A stretch of DNA of 64,000 nucleotides from NCBI GenBank assembly GCA_022925895.1, contig JAKSYS010000270.1, positions 1 to 64,000 on the forward strand, given 5' to 3'. Every line of letters starts with the position of its first letter. Position 1 is the first letter of the stretch. This stretch comes from Fragilaria crotonensis. Taxonomy: Eukaryota; Bacillariophyta; Fragilariophyceae; Fragilariales; Fragilariaceae. A program made the translations under genes and the position numbers. This document shows, one piece after another, positions 35,020 to 44,900 of this stretch. The notes under the pieces are model-generated. The model was not told the origin of the DNA. It made no database searches and saw only the letters and a list, made by a program, of their open reading frames with translations.

Positions 35020-36041
35020 AGCACTTCGATCGAGGCTTTGAAAAATTCGATCATGCATATTCGTATACATACATAATCTTAGACACATGTAAGAGAGGAT
35101 CTTCATGTGCATTCGAGTTTTGAACTCACATTCATTTATGCAAATGCATGGGCATACGATATATACGATATACGTAATCTGTATGCACACCAAGGACTTG
35201 TATGCATACATTGTACCAGGTTGGCGTGTCTTCGTACAAATCGGCTCCTGAAATACTACGAAGACAAATCAACGATCGTCTGATACTGGATGTCTACGGA
35301 GTTTGTCGTCGTGTGTACTGTAGCACGTGACATGTATTGATATGAAAAACAGTAAATCGATACGAATGCAACTACTTCAGTACGAGTAATGCTACTACGA
35401 CAGTACGCCATACAACATGTTTCCGTACGCCGGTGTTGTTGTCAGGTGAGACCCTTGGAAAAATGCGATGAAAATCAATCAAAACAGCTTCACTCCATGG
35501 TCACTACAACTGACAGACTACAATTGCTACATGAATAGAGGATACAGATTGGAAAGTTAAAAAGGGTCAACTACAAGAGAATGGACCCTCAACTGTCAAC
35601 AGTTGAGGGTCCATTGTCGCAAAATACAATTTAATTGTTTTGTGCTCATCCGATGCGTACCAGTCTTTTCAAGACCGTTTCTACGTGATTCTACCTACTG
35701 TGGACTACGTAAGTTTAATAGTGCAGTACTATTTTCCTTATCTAATTTCAAAACTGGACGTTGAAAACGTAGCGTTGCGATGCCGGCGTGCAATTTGAAT
35801 ATACATTTATATGCATGTATAAGATAACGATCACCTCAGATGACTATTTTTACCCCTCTCCCCTATGACGTCTCCGCGGATTCTGATTGGTTTAGGGCTT
35901 TAGTTTGCTCCTTAAGTTTTAGTGCATTAGGCATTCCCGTGCCAATCGTATGCATATTCATACGTCTGGGTGTGACAATGTTTTCACACTGGTTGATTAT
36001 CTCTGCTCAGTTTCGTTACTCATTCATACAATATTTCCACC
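35020..36041. other. Spacer between USP-like gene and DPH7
   Basis: About 1 kb with no gene. It is rich in ATATAC, TGCATAC and GTAC words and contains a perfect 16-base-arm palindrome at 35581-35614. The last 200 bases presumably hold the DPH7 promoter; the ATG at 36042 follows CCACC. Confidence 0.5.
35581..35614. repeat. Perfect inverted repeat, 16-base arms
   Basis: Arms ATGGACCCTCAACTGT (35581-35596) and its exact reverse complement (35599-35614) are separated by only two bases. The structure could extrude as a cruciform or fold as an RNA hairpin. It is about 560 bases after the stop of the USP-like gene and 430 before DPH7, and no T-tract follows. Confidence 0.85.
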
Positions 36042-37169
36042 ATGACTGAGCCGATGGATCGCTTCGAGACACCACTGAATGCTTGTTCTGTGGAGTCCCT
36101 CCAGAAACCTATCGACACCAACAATGGATTGGTTTGGCCAGTCATCACAAGCTGTTACAATCTCGAGAGTGATGGGTCTCGGATAGGTCACCTTGACCTC
36201 TTCCTTGTTGACGTTCCCGATAATGATACCGTTCCATTAGCATTTGGTGAGCCTCACTTGTCCTTTGGTTGCCGCAGTGGGATTTTGGACGGCAAGTGGT
36301 TTCCAAAGAACGCGAGCGACAACGAGGGATGGTGGTTCGCAACCGCTCAATCTTCTGGTGACATCGGCCTTCATACGTTCATTTTAGACAACAATCATGA
36401 ATCGGGCCCCATACATGCTGGACAAACTTCTTCTAGTACGCCTATATCTAATGAAGCTGGAGTTCCTGCCCTGTGCCTCGCAGTCAACTGGGACACCACC
36501 CGAGGATTTGACGATGCTCGCATCGTTTCATCGTACTCGAATGGGAAGGTTGCTGTTCACGACATTGCACGTACTGGAGACAGTGGTATTCCAGAACTGA
36601 TTGAGCGTGATTGTTGGACTGCACATACTCTCTTTGCCAACGTCCCCGCGGAAGTTTGGTCCTGTGCGTTCGCCGCAGAAGGCAAATTGGTGATCACTGG
36701 TGCAGATGACGCCAAAATAAAATTCTGGGATTCGCGAACCATAGCTCGACCAGTTCAGGTGCTGGATCACTTTCAAGCGGGTGTGACTGTTATTTCGCCT
36801 CACCCTAGAAATCCACACCTTGTGGCAGTAGGTTCGTACGATGAAACAATCGGGATTTTTGATATTCGCTACTCGTCACAGGAGTTGTTATCACGATCTG
36901 AGAAGCTGGGTGGAGGAGTATGGAGAATACAATGGCATCCTGAATTAGACGATAAGATGCTGCTGGCTGCCATGCACGGTGGTTCTCTAGTAGTTCAGCT
37001 AGATCCCGACGATGATTTCAAGCCTATACCGACGGTTTCAAGAAGGTTCACGAAGCATGAGAGTATGGCATACGGGGCCGATTGGCTTGTAAGCGACGAT
37101 GGGGTATTCGAGGCAGCTGCAAGCTGCTCTTTTTATGACAGAGCATGTTACCTTTGGAGCACAATATAA
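36042..37169 (+). CDS. DPH7: Diphthine methylesterase DPH7 (WD40 protein)
   Basis: Acts in the cytosol in diphthamide synthesis on elongation factor 2, removing the methyl ester from diphthine before the final amidation (established for yeast Dph7/Rrt2 and human WDR85). Single exon, 375 residues, ATG in a strong context (CCACCATGACTGAG). WD40 blades are visible: VWSCAFAAEGKLVITGADDA-KIKFWDSR, LVAVGSYDETIGIFDIR, GGGVWRIQWHP and AYGADWL...AASCSFYDRACYLW. The GGGVWR.KWHP and CSFYD..LHLW blocks are diagnostic of DPH7 among WD40 proteins. It is convergent with the bestrophin-like gene (127 bases between stops). Confidence 0.92.
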   Translation: MTEPMDRFETPLNACSVESLQKPIDTNNGLVWPVITSCYNLESDGSRIGHLDLFLVDVPDNDTVPLAFGEPHLSFGCRSGILDGKWFPKNASDNEGWWFATAQSSGDIGLHTFILDNNHESGPIHAGQTSSSTPISNEAGVPALCLAVNWDTTRGFDDARIVSSYSNGKVAVHDIARTGDSGIPELIERDCWTAHTLFANVPAEVWSCAFAAEGKLVITGADDAKIKFWDSRTIARPVQVLDHFQAGVTVISPHPRNPHLVAVGSYDETIGIFDIRYSSQELLSRSEKLGGGVWRIQWHPELDDKMLLAAMHGGSLVVQLDPDDDFKPIPTVSRRFTKHESMAYGADWLVSDDGVFEAAASCSFYDRACYLWSTI

Positions 37170-37296
37170 TGAATTTGCCGTGCCCGTGCCCGTGCCAGTT
37201 AGCCACAGATATTCGTAGTAGTACCAGAGGTGTTAATCCTGAGCTATTCCCCTTCGTTATTGAACGTCGCGGTGCTCATAATGGGGCTGGAAAACC

Positions 37297-40200
37297 TCAA
37301 TCGTCCGCGCCTTCTTCGTCATCGGGGACAATCCCTTCCACTACAGTCGCCGTGCCTGTCACAGTCACGACAGGACTCTGCTGTACTTCAAGCATAGACT
37401 TTGCTGCCACCTCTTGTAGACCTGGATCATCAAATAAAACCGCAAGAGGATCATCAACGGTCCTCGACAAAGTTTCTGGATCATCAAATAAATCCGCAAG
37501 AGGATCATCAACGGTCCTCGACAAAGTTTCTGGATCATCAAATAAAACCGCAAGTGGATCGTCAACGGTCCTCGACAAAGTCTCTCGTTGCTGCTCAATC
37601 AGCTTTTCTTCCTGCTTGGCAGCCACGTAAGCTGCTTGCACTTCCGCCCGAATTTCACTCGTAGCATCAACAGGTGAAGTGTCCAGCCTCATAACTTCTC
37701 CTTTCTCTGATGTGTCGTCTTCACTGACATCAGCTTCGTTGTAGTCTGCCCCTGGTGGAGCATTCAAAATGGCTACGGTTTCCTTCCATTCCTCCTCAAG
37801 GTCTTGAGACTTTTCATTGACTTTCTTGGAATAGTCTTCTAAAGACATAGGAGCCTCAACAATCGGTGGTTCGTATTCCTCCCATACCTCATTGGCTAGA
37901 ATCTGGCTGAGACGAAACTCAGTTCCGTCTGAGTCCACTTCATTCATCCACGGCAATTCCCCGAAGCCTCCGGGCACCCCGCGACCGGAGTTCGAATCCC
38001 ACAAACCCGTGACTCCATTAAAGTTACTTCCGATCATAGTTCCCTCATCCTGGGAGAAACGAGCTGGAGATCGTCCCCACAACTGCATCACTGTATCAAA
38101 CGAGTTTTCTTCATAGGTTAACTCAGTGGGTGCCTCCGTCACATACAATGCAGACGGGTCTGACGGAGGAAGTCCCCAGAGTTGCGAGATACCATCAAGC
38201 TTCGTTTGGTCGTACTTCAGTGGAACCTGATCACGACTTCGCTTTGCTTCGAGTTCGGATCCGCTGAGAATATCCCGCGTTTCTTTCAACTCATCTTCAA
38301 CTGCTTCGATCAGACCCACAACACTGTCTCTGTATTCCTCATACGACATCGGGGGCTCCTTGAGCTTTTGCTCTTCCTGGTACCGCCTTTCTTCTTCCCA
38401 TTCCTCGTCAGCCATCATCTGACTGAGACGATACTCTTGCCCATCGTCTCGAACTTCGTCAAACCATTTAACGCTGTTCATGTTGAAAAAACCGAAATCG
38501 GGTTGCAGCATCATGTTGGGATACACTCCGTTAACTTCCACGGGTTCATCTTGCTTAGGACCGGCGGGATCAGTCTTTGGTGTAGCTCTCGAATCAATTG
38601 CTTCCCGAGACTTGGCTGCCAACAGTTCTCGGGCCGTAGCTCCTTCTGAAACAGCAACCGCAGCGGCAAGGGTTGCTGCTGCTAGATCTGTGACTTTGGT
38701 TTGCTGGGTTTGGTTCCTCTGTAATCCTTGCTTTTCGGTCTCGTCTCTGGTCTCAGAACTCAACGGCGTTGTATCACTTGCCTTTTCAAGCGTGATTGGT
38801 CTGCCGTCGCCTAGAGACGTTATCCTGTGACCCTGTACCTTGATTTCAATATCATCGTCTTTCTCGGTAGCGGTTGCAATGTCAATTAACTTGTCCTGAT
38901 ACACAGGTTGCTTATCCAAGTCCTCTGAGAATCCATTGATCGTTTCATTTGACAGAGATGCTCCCTGAGTGAGCGTATCATTGAACGCACTCATTGTACT
39001 GTTGGCAGCAAGAGCATCACTTGTGCCATTATTCATTTGGAGTTGTTGCATTCGGAGCACCTCCTCTTCCGAAGCCCTCAATCTTTCAGCTTCCTCACGA
39101 TCGCGCTTTTCTTGGAGATCGCGCTCCCTTTGAGCTCGTTCCTCTTCCATCTGGGCAAGCTCTTCAACAGAATAACCTCTTGGAGGTAGCTGGTAGTCAA
39201 ACAATTCGCCGTCCTTAATCCGCTGAGCCGAGAAGGGCATCTGGTCGAAACCGTTCATCCATCGGACGCTACCAGAGTTCGTTTCAGCTACCAAAGTGTC
39301 AACGCATAACGGATCATCGCCTTTACCGTAGTTTTCATTGTCATAGGGATCAAGGAATTGCTTCGCGAGATCAAAAAGGCCTTGATAGGACATGGTCAAC
39401 AATCCAGTTCCGAGAATTCCTAGTGTTGGAGCCATGCCCGACGAAAAAGCCATGACAGGGTACATCCAAAGAATCACATCCACCAAAACCTGAACAATGT
39501 GAGCGTATGCCAGCGGCATACGACCCTGCAGTTCGTCACCAATCCCACCATACTGAGCTCGAATGACATGTATTTTTTCCAAGAATTGTTGCTCGAAGCC
39601 GGCGCCTCCACCAATATGCCCCGCGGTCCTTCCTTCCAAGAAACAGCGCGTGATCCATAGTATGACGGCATTGTGTCGCTGCGTGGCTGGGATTTCAGCC
39701 TCTACCAGAACAAGTCGTTCAGTCGGTGTCAACAAACCTCGCTCGACCAATCGTCGCATACCTCTAGGTGTCAAGATTGGCCGATGTGATCGAGTGAATG
39801 AGGCATATGTCAAAAGATTGAACAAACGAATGTATCTGCCCATGAGTTCCAGCAGCTGTCGACTTGCGTTGGTGTAGGTGGCAGGTTCGCTGGGACTTGA
39901 TGGAGTTTTTCGTGCTGCATGCGCTGCGAGAGTCATGCCAAGGTCATTCAGCCGTCCCTGCAAACGACGTGACAGCTCGTAACACTTCCTCCACAGGGCA
40001 TACGATTGATTCAAAAAGAATGTTAATGTAAAAGTAGTCACTGATAGCAATTGTCCCCAAAGAATCTGAAACCCCTGCAAATTGTCTTTCAACTGTGGCA
40101 TGAGCCGAAACAGGAAGAATATCGCAGTTGCATAGGCCATGTTTCTCACGCAGGATACCCAGGTCTCACTGAAGACAGTGCCTGTCCATCGTCTCCAAAT

Positions 40201-40720
40201 CTGTGATCGACAAACAGTGAGCTGAACGATTACTCCATGTTGAAGAGCACACCTGAACGTGGGATAAGTTTTGCACCGATTCGATGCGTCTACTCACAAA
40301 ACTACTTGACGGATCAAACTGCAGCATGATAGGTTTCCTCGCCGCAGTTCGCACACTTTCGTCAATCAAATCATCCAAAAGCTTTTGCGTGGACGCCTGT
40401 TCTATAATGGACTCGGGGGTCGTGAGCACCATGTGCCGCACCGTTTGGGTTCGTTGTTTCGGAAAAAGTGACGAGTGGACGGCTGGATTGCGGCGCCACG
40501 TTGAAGACGAGGTTTGATGCGGATGGCTCGTTGGGGAAAAATCTAGCCGGGTTGTTCTTGAATGCTGTGTGGGTGACTCTGTTCTTGTTCTGACCGTTCC
40601 AATAGATGGATTCAATCCGTGTACTTGAACCACCGTCAAGTAGATTGCTAGGCCCAGCGATATCATGCTTGGTCGTTGTCGTGGTAACAGTGTGCAGCAC
40701 TCTGCTCTACTTCGCTTCAT
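37297..40720 (-). CDS. Bestrophin-like channel with long repeat-bearing tail
   Basis: Two exons (40720-40298 and 40200-37297), about 1,108 residues. The N-terminus has a possible signal (MISLGLAIYLTVVQVHG-LNPS, starting at the second Met), so plastid or endomembrane location is likely but unproven. Exon 2 begins IWRRWTGTVFSETWVSCVRN, as in bestrophin-family N-termini. Membrane segments follow (NMAYATAIFFLFRLMP, LLSVTTFTLTFFLNQSYALW), with the helical SHRPILTPRGMRRLVERGLL region and the bestrophin hallmark QFLDPYDNENYGKGDDPLCV. The last 650 residues are hydrophilic and acidic, with repeats: W-F/M-D/N-E-V..DG.E-Y/F-RLSQ..A-D/N-E.WEE twice, an LWG/LWD motif three times, and an 18-residue unit ETLSRTVDDPLAVLFDDP three times. 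In diatoms and green algae bestrophin-like proteins occur in thylakoids and carry bicarbonate or anions (established). The tail's role is unknown. Confidence 0.8.
37425..37586 (-). repeat. 54-bp tandem repeat inside the bestrophin-like CDS
   Basis: Three near-identical 54-base units encoding ETLSRTVDDPLAVLFDDP near the C-terminus. Differences between units are only a few bases (for example A versus D in the DPLA-V/D-LF segment), so the expansion is recent. Confidence 0.9.
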
Positions 40721-41556
40721 CTTTGTTCCTCAACTTAAAATCTCCCCAAGTCCCTCCAACTCCGAATGCTCTTGCTCAAGCCTTACGAAGATCTGTAGAG
40801 CTTGATGGGCGGTCGTCTAAGATTATAGAGTGCGATTGTGCTTCCTCCACTCCTCTGGATCCGCATCCACACACTCGGAGTGGAAAGCGTCGTGACTCAC
40901 ATCCATCACCCACCCCAAACCGCACGCCGGTCATCGCCCATCACCGGAAAAGGACGTCCGTCTGGCTGCCGTTTTAGGTACTCTGCCTTATGCTCTTATG
41001 TCTTATGTCTTATGTACTCCGAGCTCCGTGCCTCCGAGTATGTACTTGTTGTGACGGTACGGCTTCATTCCTACCGGTAGATACGACAGTACTCGTGGAT
41101 TGCAAGTCTCGAGTTGCAAGTTGCAAGTTGCAAGTCGCAAGTCGCAAGTCGCAAGTCGCAAGTCGCAACACTCGACACTCGACACTCGACACTCGACACT
41201 CGACACTCGACACTCGACACTCGACACTCGACACTCGACACTCGACACTCGACACTCGACACTCGACACTCGACACTCGACACTGCCTTGTGCCTTCGCA
41301 CCTTGCACCTTGGGCACCGCAACCAAAAAAGAGAAGGGAATCGCCAAATCTTTTTCTTTGATAGAAATTTTTGAAGTGTTTAAGTTCCAATTCCAAACCT
41401 TTTGTAGGAAAGTTGTCATTTGTGTGTCCCTTCGAATACACTCTTATGACAGAGATGTTGCGGCTTGCGGCACACGTGACACATCTCTTGCCGCATCTTC
41501 AAGAAGTATAGCGAATCGTAAGCGACGATGGTATTCTGAAAGCGGAAGCACATGTC
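40721..41556. promoter_or_regulatory. Divergent promoter region (bestrophin-like / CoaE) with heptamer array
   Basis: The 836 bases between the two divergent start codons must hold both promoters. A 7-base tandem array occupies 41101-41285. Short repeats of CTTATGTCTTATG occur near 40990-41015. No gene is supported. Confidence 0.5.
41101..41285. repeat. Heptanucleotide tandem array, two unit types
   Basis: About nine GCAAGTY units (41101-41166) pass directly into about 17 near-perfect ACACTCG units (41167-41285). Both unit types are seven bases. Since seven is not a multiple of three, the array is open in many frames; the predicted HSTLDTR-type peptides are not genes. Confidence 0.95.
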
Positions 41557-42393
41557 ATGATGCGATTCCCTACAAGCTTCCTCTTCCTTCCAACCACTGT
41601 TGCTGCATGGTCTACTTCGGCATCGCCTCAGACATTTTCCAGAATTGCTCAATTGTATCACACAACTAGCAATTCCAGCCCTGGGTTCAGTACCACCAGC
41701 AGCAGCAGCAGCAGTGGCAGCAGCAACGTTGCAGTACGCGTTTTGGGTGTGTGTGGAGGTATTGGCTCCGGTAAATCATTCGCCTGCAAAACTCTCGTCA
41801 ACGAACTGGGCTGCTGGGCTCATTTGGAGGCTGATGTCATTGCTCATAAAGTTTACGAACCCAACAGTCAAGCCGTTCAAGAAATTGCCCAAGAGTTTGG
41901 AAGTCATGTCCTCACCGAGAATGGCCATGTGAATCGAAAACAGCTGGGGGACATTGTGTTTGCCTCTCCAGATCAAATGTCAAAACTAGAGTTTATTGTC
42001 TGGCCCTACGTCAAGGACGAGATTCGGAAACTCGTCGACTCGTATCGAAAACAGACTGTACCCGACAACAAGGTCCCAGTCCTTGTCCTAGAGGCTGCCG
42101 TGTTGATCGACGCAGGGTGGGACGACATGGTGGATGGCATCTGGGTAGTCTGCACTCCAGAGGATCAGGCTTTAGAACGACTCCAAACCCAACGAGGTTT
42201 CACGGCCGCAGATGCCAAAACAAGAATTGAAGCTCAAAAGGTACGACGGGGGATTGGAAATCTGCAACAGGAAATTGACGAGGGTGTGGTGTCGTGCGTA
42301 ATTCCAAACAATGCAAGTGCTGATGAATTGAAAGAGCAGCTTGCCAACGCACTGAAAAATGCTTCTTGTTGGTATAGCTCGCCACCAACCTAA
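41557..42393 (+). CDS. coaE: Dephospho-CoA kinase
   Basis: Last step of coenzyme A synthesis: ATP-dependent phosphorylation of dephospho-CoA. Single exon, 278 residues. The P-loop GVCGGIGSGKS (about residues 63-73) opens the kinase fold. It is followed by the family block LEADVIAHKVYEPNSQAVQE, NRKQLGDIVFASPDQMSKLE, and the PVLVLEAAVLIDAGWDDMVD segment with WVV and QRGFTAADAKTRI. About 60 residues precede the fold: MMRFPTSFLFLPTTVAA-WSTSAS looks like a signal peptide with Trp at +1, which diatom plastid presequences allow, but a mitochondrial or ER destination is also possible. Its stop TAA (42391-42393) directly abuts the stop of Pelota on the other strand. Confidence 0.92.
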   Translation: MMRFPTSFLFLPTTVAAWSTSASPQTFSRIAQLYHTTSNSSPGFSTTSSSSSSGSSNVAVRVLGVCGGIGSGKSFACKTLVNELGCWAHLEADVIAHKVYEPNSQAVQEIAQEFGSHVLTENGHVNRKQLGDIVFASPDQMSKLEFIVWPYVKDEIRKLVDSYRKQTVPDNKVPVLVLEAAVLIDAGWDDMVDGIWVVCTPEDQALERLQTQRGFTAADAKTRIEAQKVRRGIGNLQQEIDEGVVSCVIPNNASADELKEQLANALKNASCWYSSPPT

Positions 42394-43621
42394 TTAAAGT
42401 CCCATACCTTCCATATCCTCTCGCATTTGCTTATCAGGGTCGTAGTCTTCGTCCGCCTCGAAACTGACGTCGTCCGGGAAGTCGTCGTTTGCTTCTTCCT
42501 CAACATCCGGCATTGGGTACCGAAGAATTGCTGCGATACCGCTCACCTGCTTCAGTTGCTGTCCCGACACGTGCATACTTGAAAAAATATAGACGTTGCC
42601 ACCCGACTCCCGCACCTGTTCTACGAGATCGACATACTTCCGTCTCACCTGAACGTCATCCGCTCGAAAGAGCTGGTCCAACACCAACAGAGAAGCCACC
42701 GCCAACGACTCTTGAGCCTTGCTCACATGTCCATAGCCATAAAATGCGCGATCAGGATCCGTGTCCATCATGCGCATAAATTGCCGCAGGACCGTAACTT
42801 CGCGGGCAACCTTGGTATCCTCCATTTTTGACATGACGACCGGGTCGGCGAAGACGTCCTCCAGAGCATGTCTATGACCCGAACTGGCTTTACAGAGGAT
42901 AAACTTCTGTTTGTTTTCAATCAAGACACGATCGTCTCGTCGGACGCATTCTCCCAACACGTATTTATGAAACTCATCTTTGACAAATCCTGGGGATGCT
43001 AGCAAACAACACTTGAGTTGGGCCCATGGGAGTTTCAGAAGAGCTTGATAAACTCCACTGAAGAATTTCTCCGTCGCCTTGGAATGACCAGACGACCCCG
43101 AGCGTTTTTTGGGAATATTCGTATCGATGCGGGCTTTGGTAATAGTAAGAGATCCTGTCACGAGACAGACATGGGCCAGACCTGTCCCCTGCATCACAAC
43201 CGCCGCAACTTCTGCTTGACGTTCGGGACTGCAAGCCTCGTCGATACGATCAAGAAAGATTTGATCCCAGCATTCTTTTTCCAATGAGAAATTCTGAGCG
43301 AGCTCAAGATTTAATGTATGGTAGGCTCCCATGCGAACCAATTCTGATTCGGATGTGGTCTGTCCAGAAAGGCGAAGTTCCAGAGATTGTGGATCAAAGG
43401 CAACCCGTTCTACTTTAATCGTAAGGTTCAGTCTCTTCTTTTGAGAGGACGTGGACCCTGTGGACGATTCTTTAACCACCTTGCGAATGGTGGTAGTGCG
43501 CACAAGATCCCCCCTTCTGGAGCAGGTTGTAGACGTGCCAAAGGTCCTCCGACGTTTCCGGGCGAAGAACCACAAGACCGCTGCCGTCCTTGGCCGAAAT
43601 TTGCTTCTTAAGAATCTTCAT
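42394..43621 (-). CDS. PELO: Pelota/Dom34 ribosome rescue factor
   Basis: Recognises stalled ribosomes with Hbs1 in no-go and non-stop decay. From ATG 43621 the N-terminus [20 protein letters not shown] then [17 protein letters not shown] is canonical. The remainder, from [13 protein letters not shown] through [25 protein letters not shown] and the C-terminal domain [20 protein letters not shown], is also canonical, giving about 408 residues. These two parts are one base out of frame: the run of six C on the plus strand (43509-43514) would need five to read KG-DLV. A sequence or assembly error at this homopolymer is the simplest explanation. No splice signals explain it. The tail ends with acidic residues and DMEGMGL. 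The stop abuts the CoaE stop. Confidence 0.88.
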
Positions 43622-44321
43622 GAGGCATTAAGTGAGAGCAAATGAAGTTGGGACGAAATTAAGACACTTGAAACCAGGTTTCATACGGGGGGTTTGCCAC
43701 TCAGCAGGAGTGAGGAACGACGATTGTTTATTAAACTAATGTGTCATCGTGCGAGACATTGCACACGACTTCATAGCTGAGACGGTGTCATGTGGTTCGC
43801 GATGAACGATGGTCCGCCACCGCCGATTCTGGATAAACGAAAACCGTCTGTCCGTCTGAACACCAGCATCGCAGCAGCGAAAGCAGACTCTACTGGGTAC
43901 TGTGTACTGTCCCTGGTACAAGTACTCCAGTAATGGAATATTTCTGTACATATCATACGACTAGTACGTCGCAGAGAGAATCTGAAGGCTGTGCACTGTC
44001 GTATGGATATCCATATATTGTAGTAGAGTCTACTGAACTGCAACCAGTGCAGAGTGCAGTCGATTAAATACTGTACCCAGGTACTACGCTGTTCAACTCT
44101 ACGTGCTCTTCTTCGTTGGAGCATACTGTACTTGCGTACAAAGTACAAGTACAAGGTACTTGTACCTTGTACTCGGGGAGTACATGCACACCAGTGTAGG
44201 CAAGTACGTATAAATCGCCGCACAGTTCATACATAAAGTGCGCGCTATAGTACAAGTACAAGTAGCTCACATCTCACATCACTTCTTCTTTCTTCGTCAT
44301 TGTCGAATCGCAGTCACCACG
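43622..44321. promoter_or_regulatory. Divergent promoter region (Pelota / OB-fold gene)
   Basis: 700 bases between divergent start codons. The right half is packed with TACAAGTAC/GTACTTGTAC palindromes (about 43900-44260). No gene is supported. Confidence 0.5.
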
Positions 44322-44830
44322 ATGTTCTGCATGTATGATTCCGCTCCTCGAAAATGCTGGGTGTGCGATCTCGTGAACCTGCAAGCTCCATTGACAATCG
44401 AGCTGCTTGGCACAATTGTGAGGTTGAATGAGGATCAAATGACTATAGACGACGGAACTGGATGTGTCCACGTCCATTTTGATGGCCATGCCATCCAAGG
44501 AAAGATTGGGACAATGTAGATTGCATCGCTCAGTACGGAGAGGATCGTGTAGTTCGTGCAGAAGCCGTCATTTGGGACGTTTCTCCAGAGACTGAGACTT
44601 TGTTTCAATGGCAGATTTTGGAGCCTCCAGGACCATTCGGGTACCCACAGCTAAAGTTTACAAAAGACGACTTGCTGCGATGCATTCGGCACGCCGGTGA
44701 CGATGCAACCATGGAAAATCTGTCGCTGGTCCTGGATCGTCCAGTGACCGAACTTCAACCCTTGATTGTCGAACTGCAAAATTGCGGGGCTATATACATG
44801 AATCGCAACGGTGCATATGCGATACTATGA
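44322..44830 (+). CDS. Small OB-fold plus winged-helix protein (RPA32/STN1/RMI2-like)
   Basis: About 169 residues if read through one frame slip. The first part (PRKCWVCDLV ... IELLGTIVRLNEDQMTIDDG then TGCVHVHFDG) has the strand pattern of an OB-fold, with the TIDDGTG turn typical of RPA32-like proteins. The second part reads QYGEDRVVRAEAVIWDVSPE in another frame, completing the fold, and ends with DDLLRCIRHAGDDATMENLS ... LIVELQNCGAIYMNRNGAYAIL, a likely winged helix. The two parts are offset by one base near 44498-44505 (CCAAGGAAAGATTGG). A nucleic-acid-binding role in replication, repair or telomere maintenance is likely, but the exact orthologue is undecided. Confidence 0.6.
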
Positions 44831-44900
44831 CAAATCTTTGCCGCTTGATACCATCGCCTTGTAGTTAGTAGCATGTTGAAACTTCAAACTTAGATCTCAA

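Noticed and set aside
41003-41669. Overlapping open frames with HSTLDTR-type or SSVECRV-type repeats
   Set aside because: The heptamer array is open in many frames on both strands; no conserved domain or start supports a gene.
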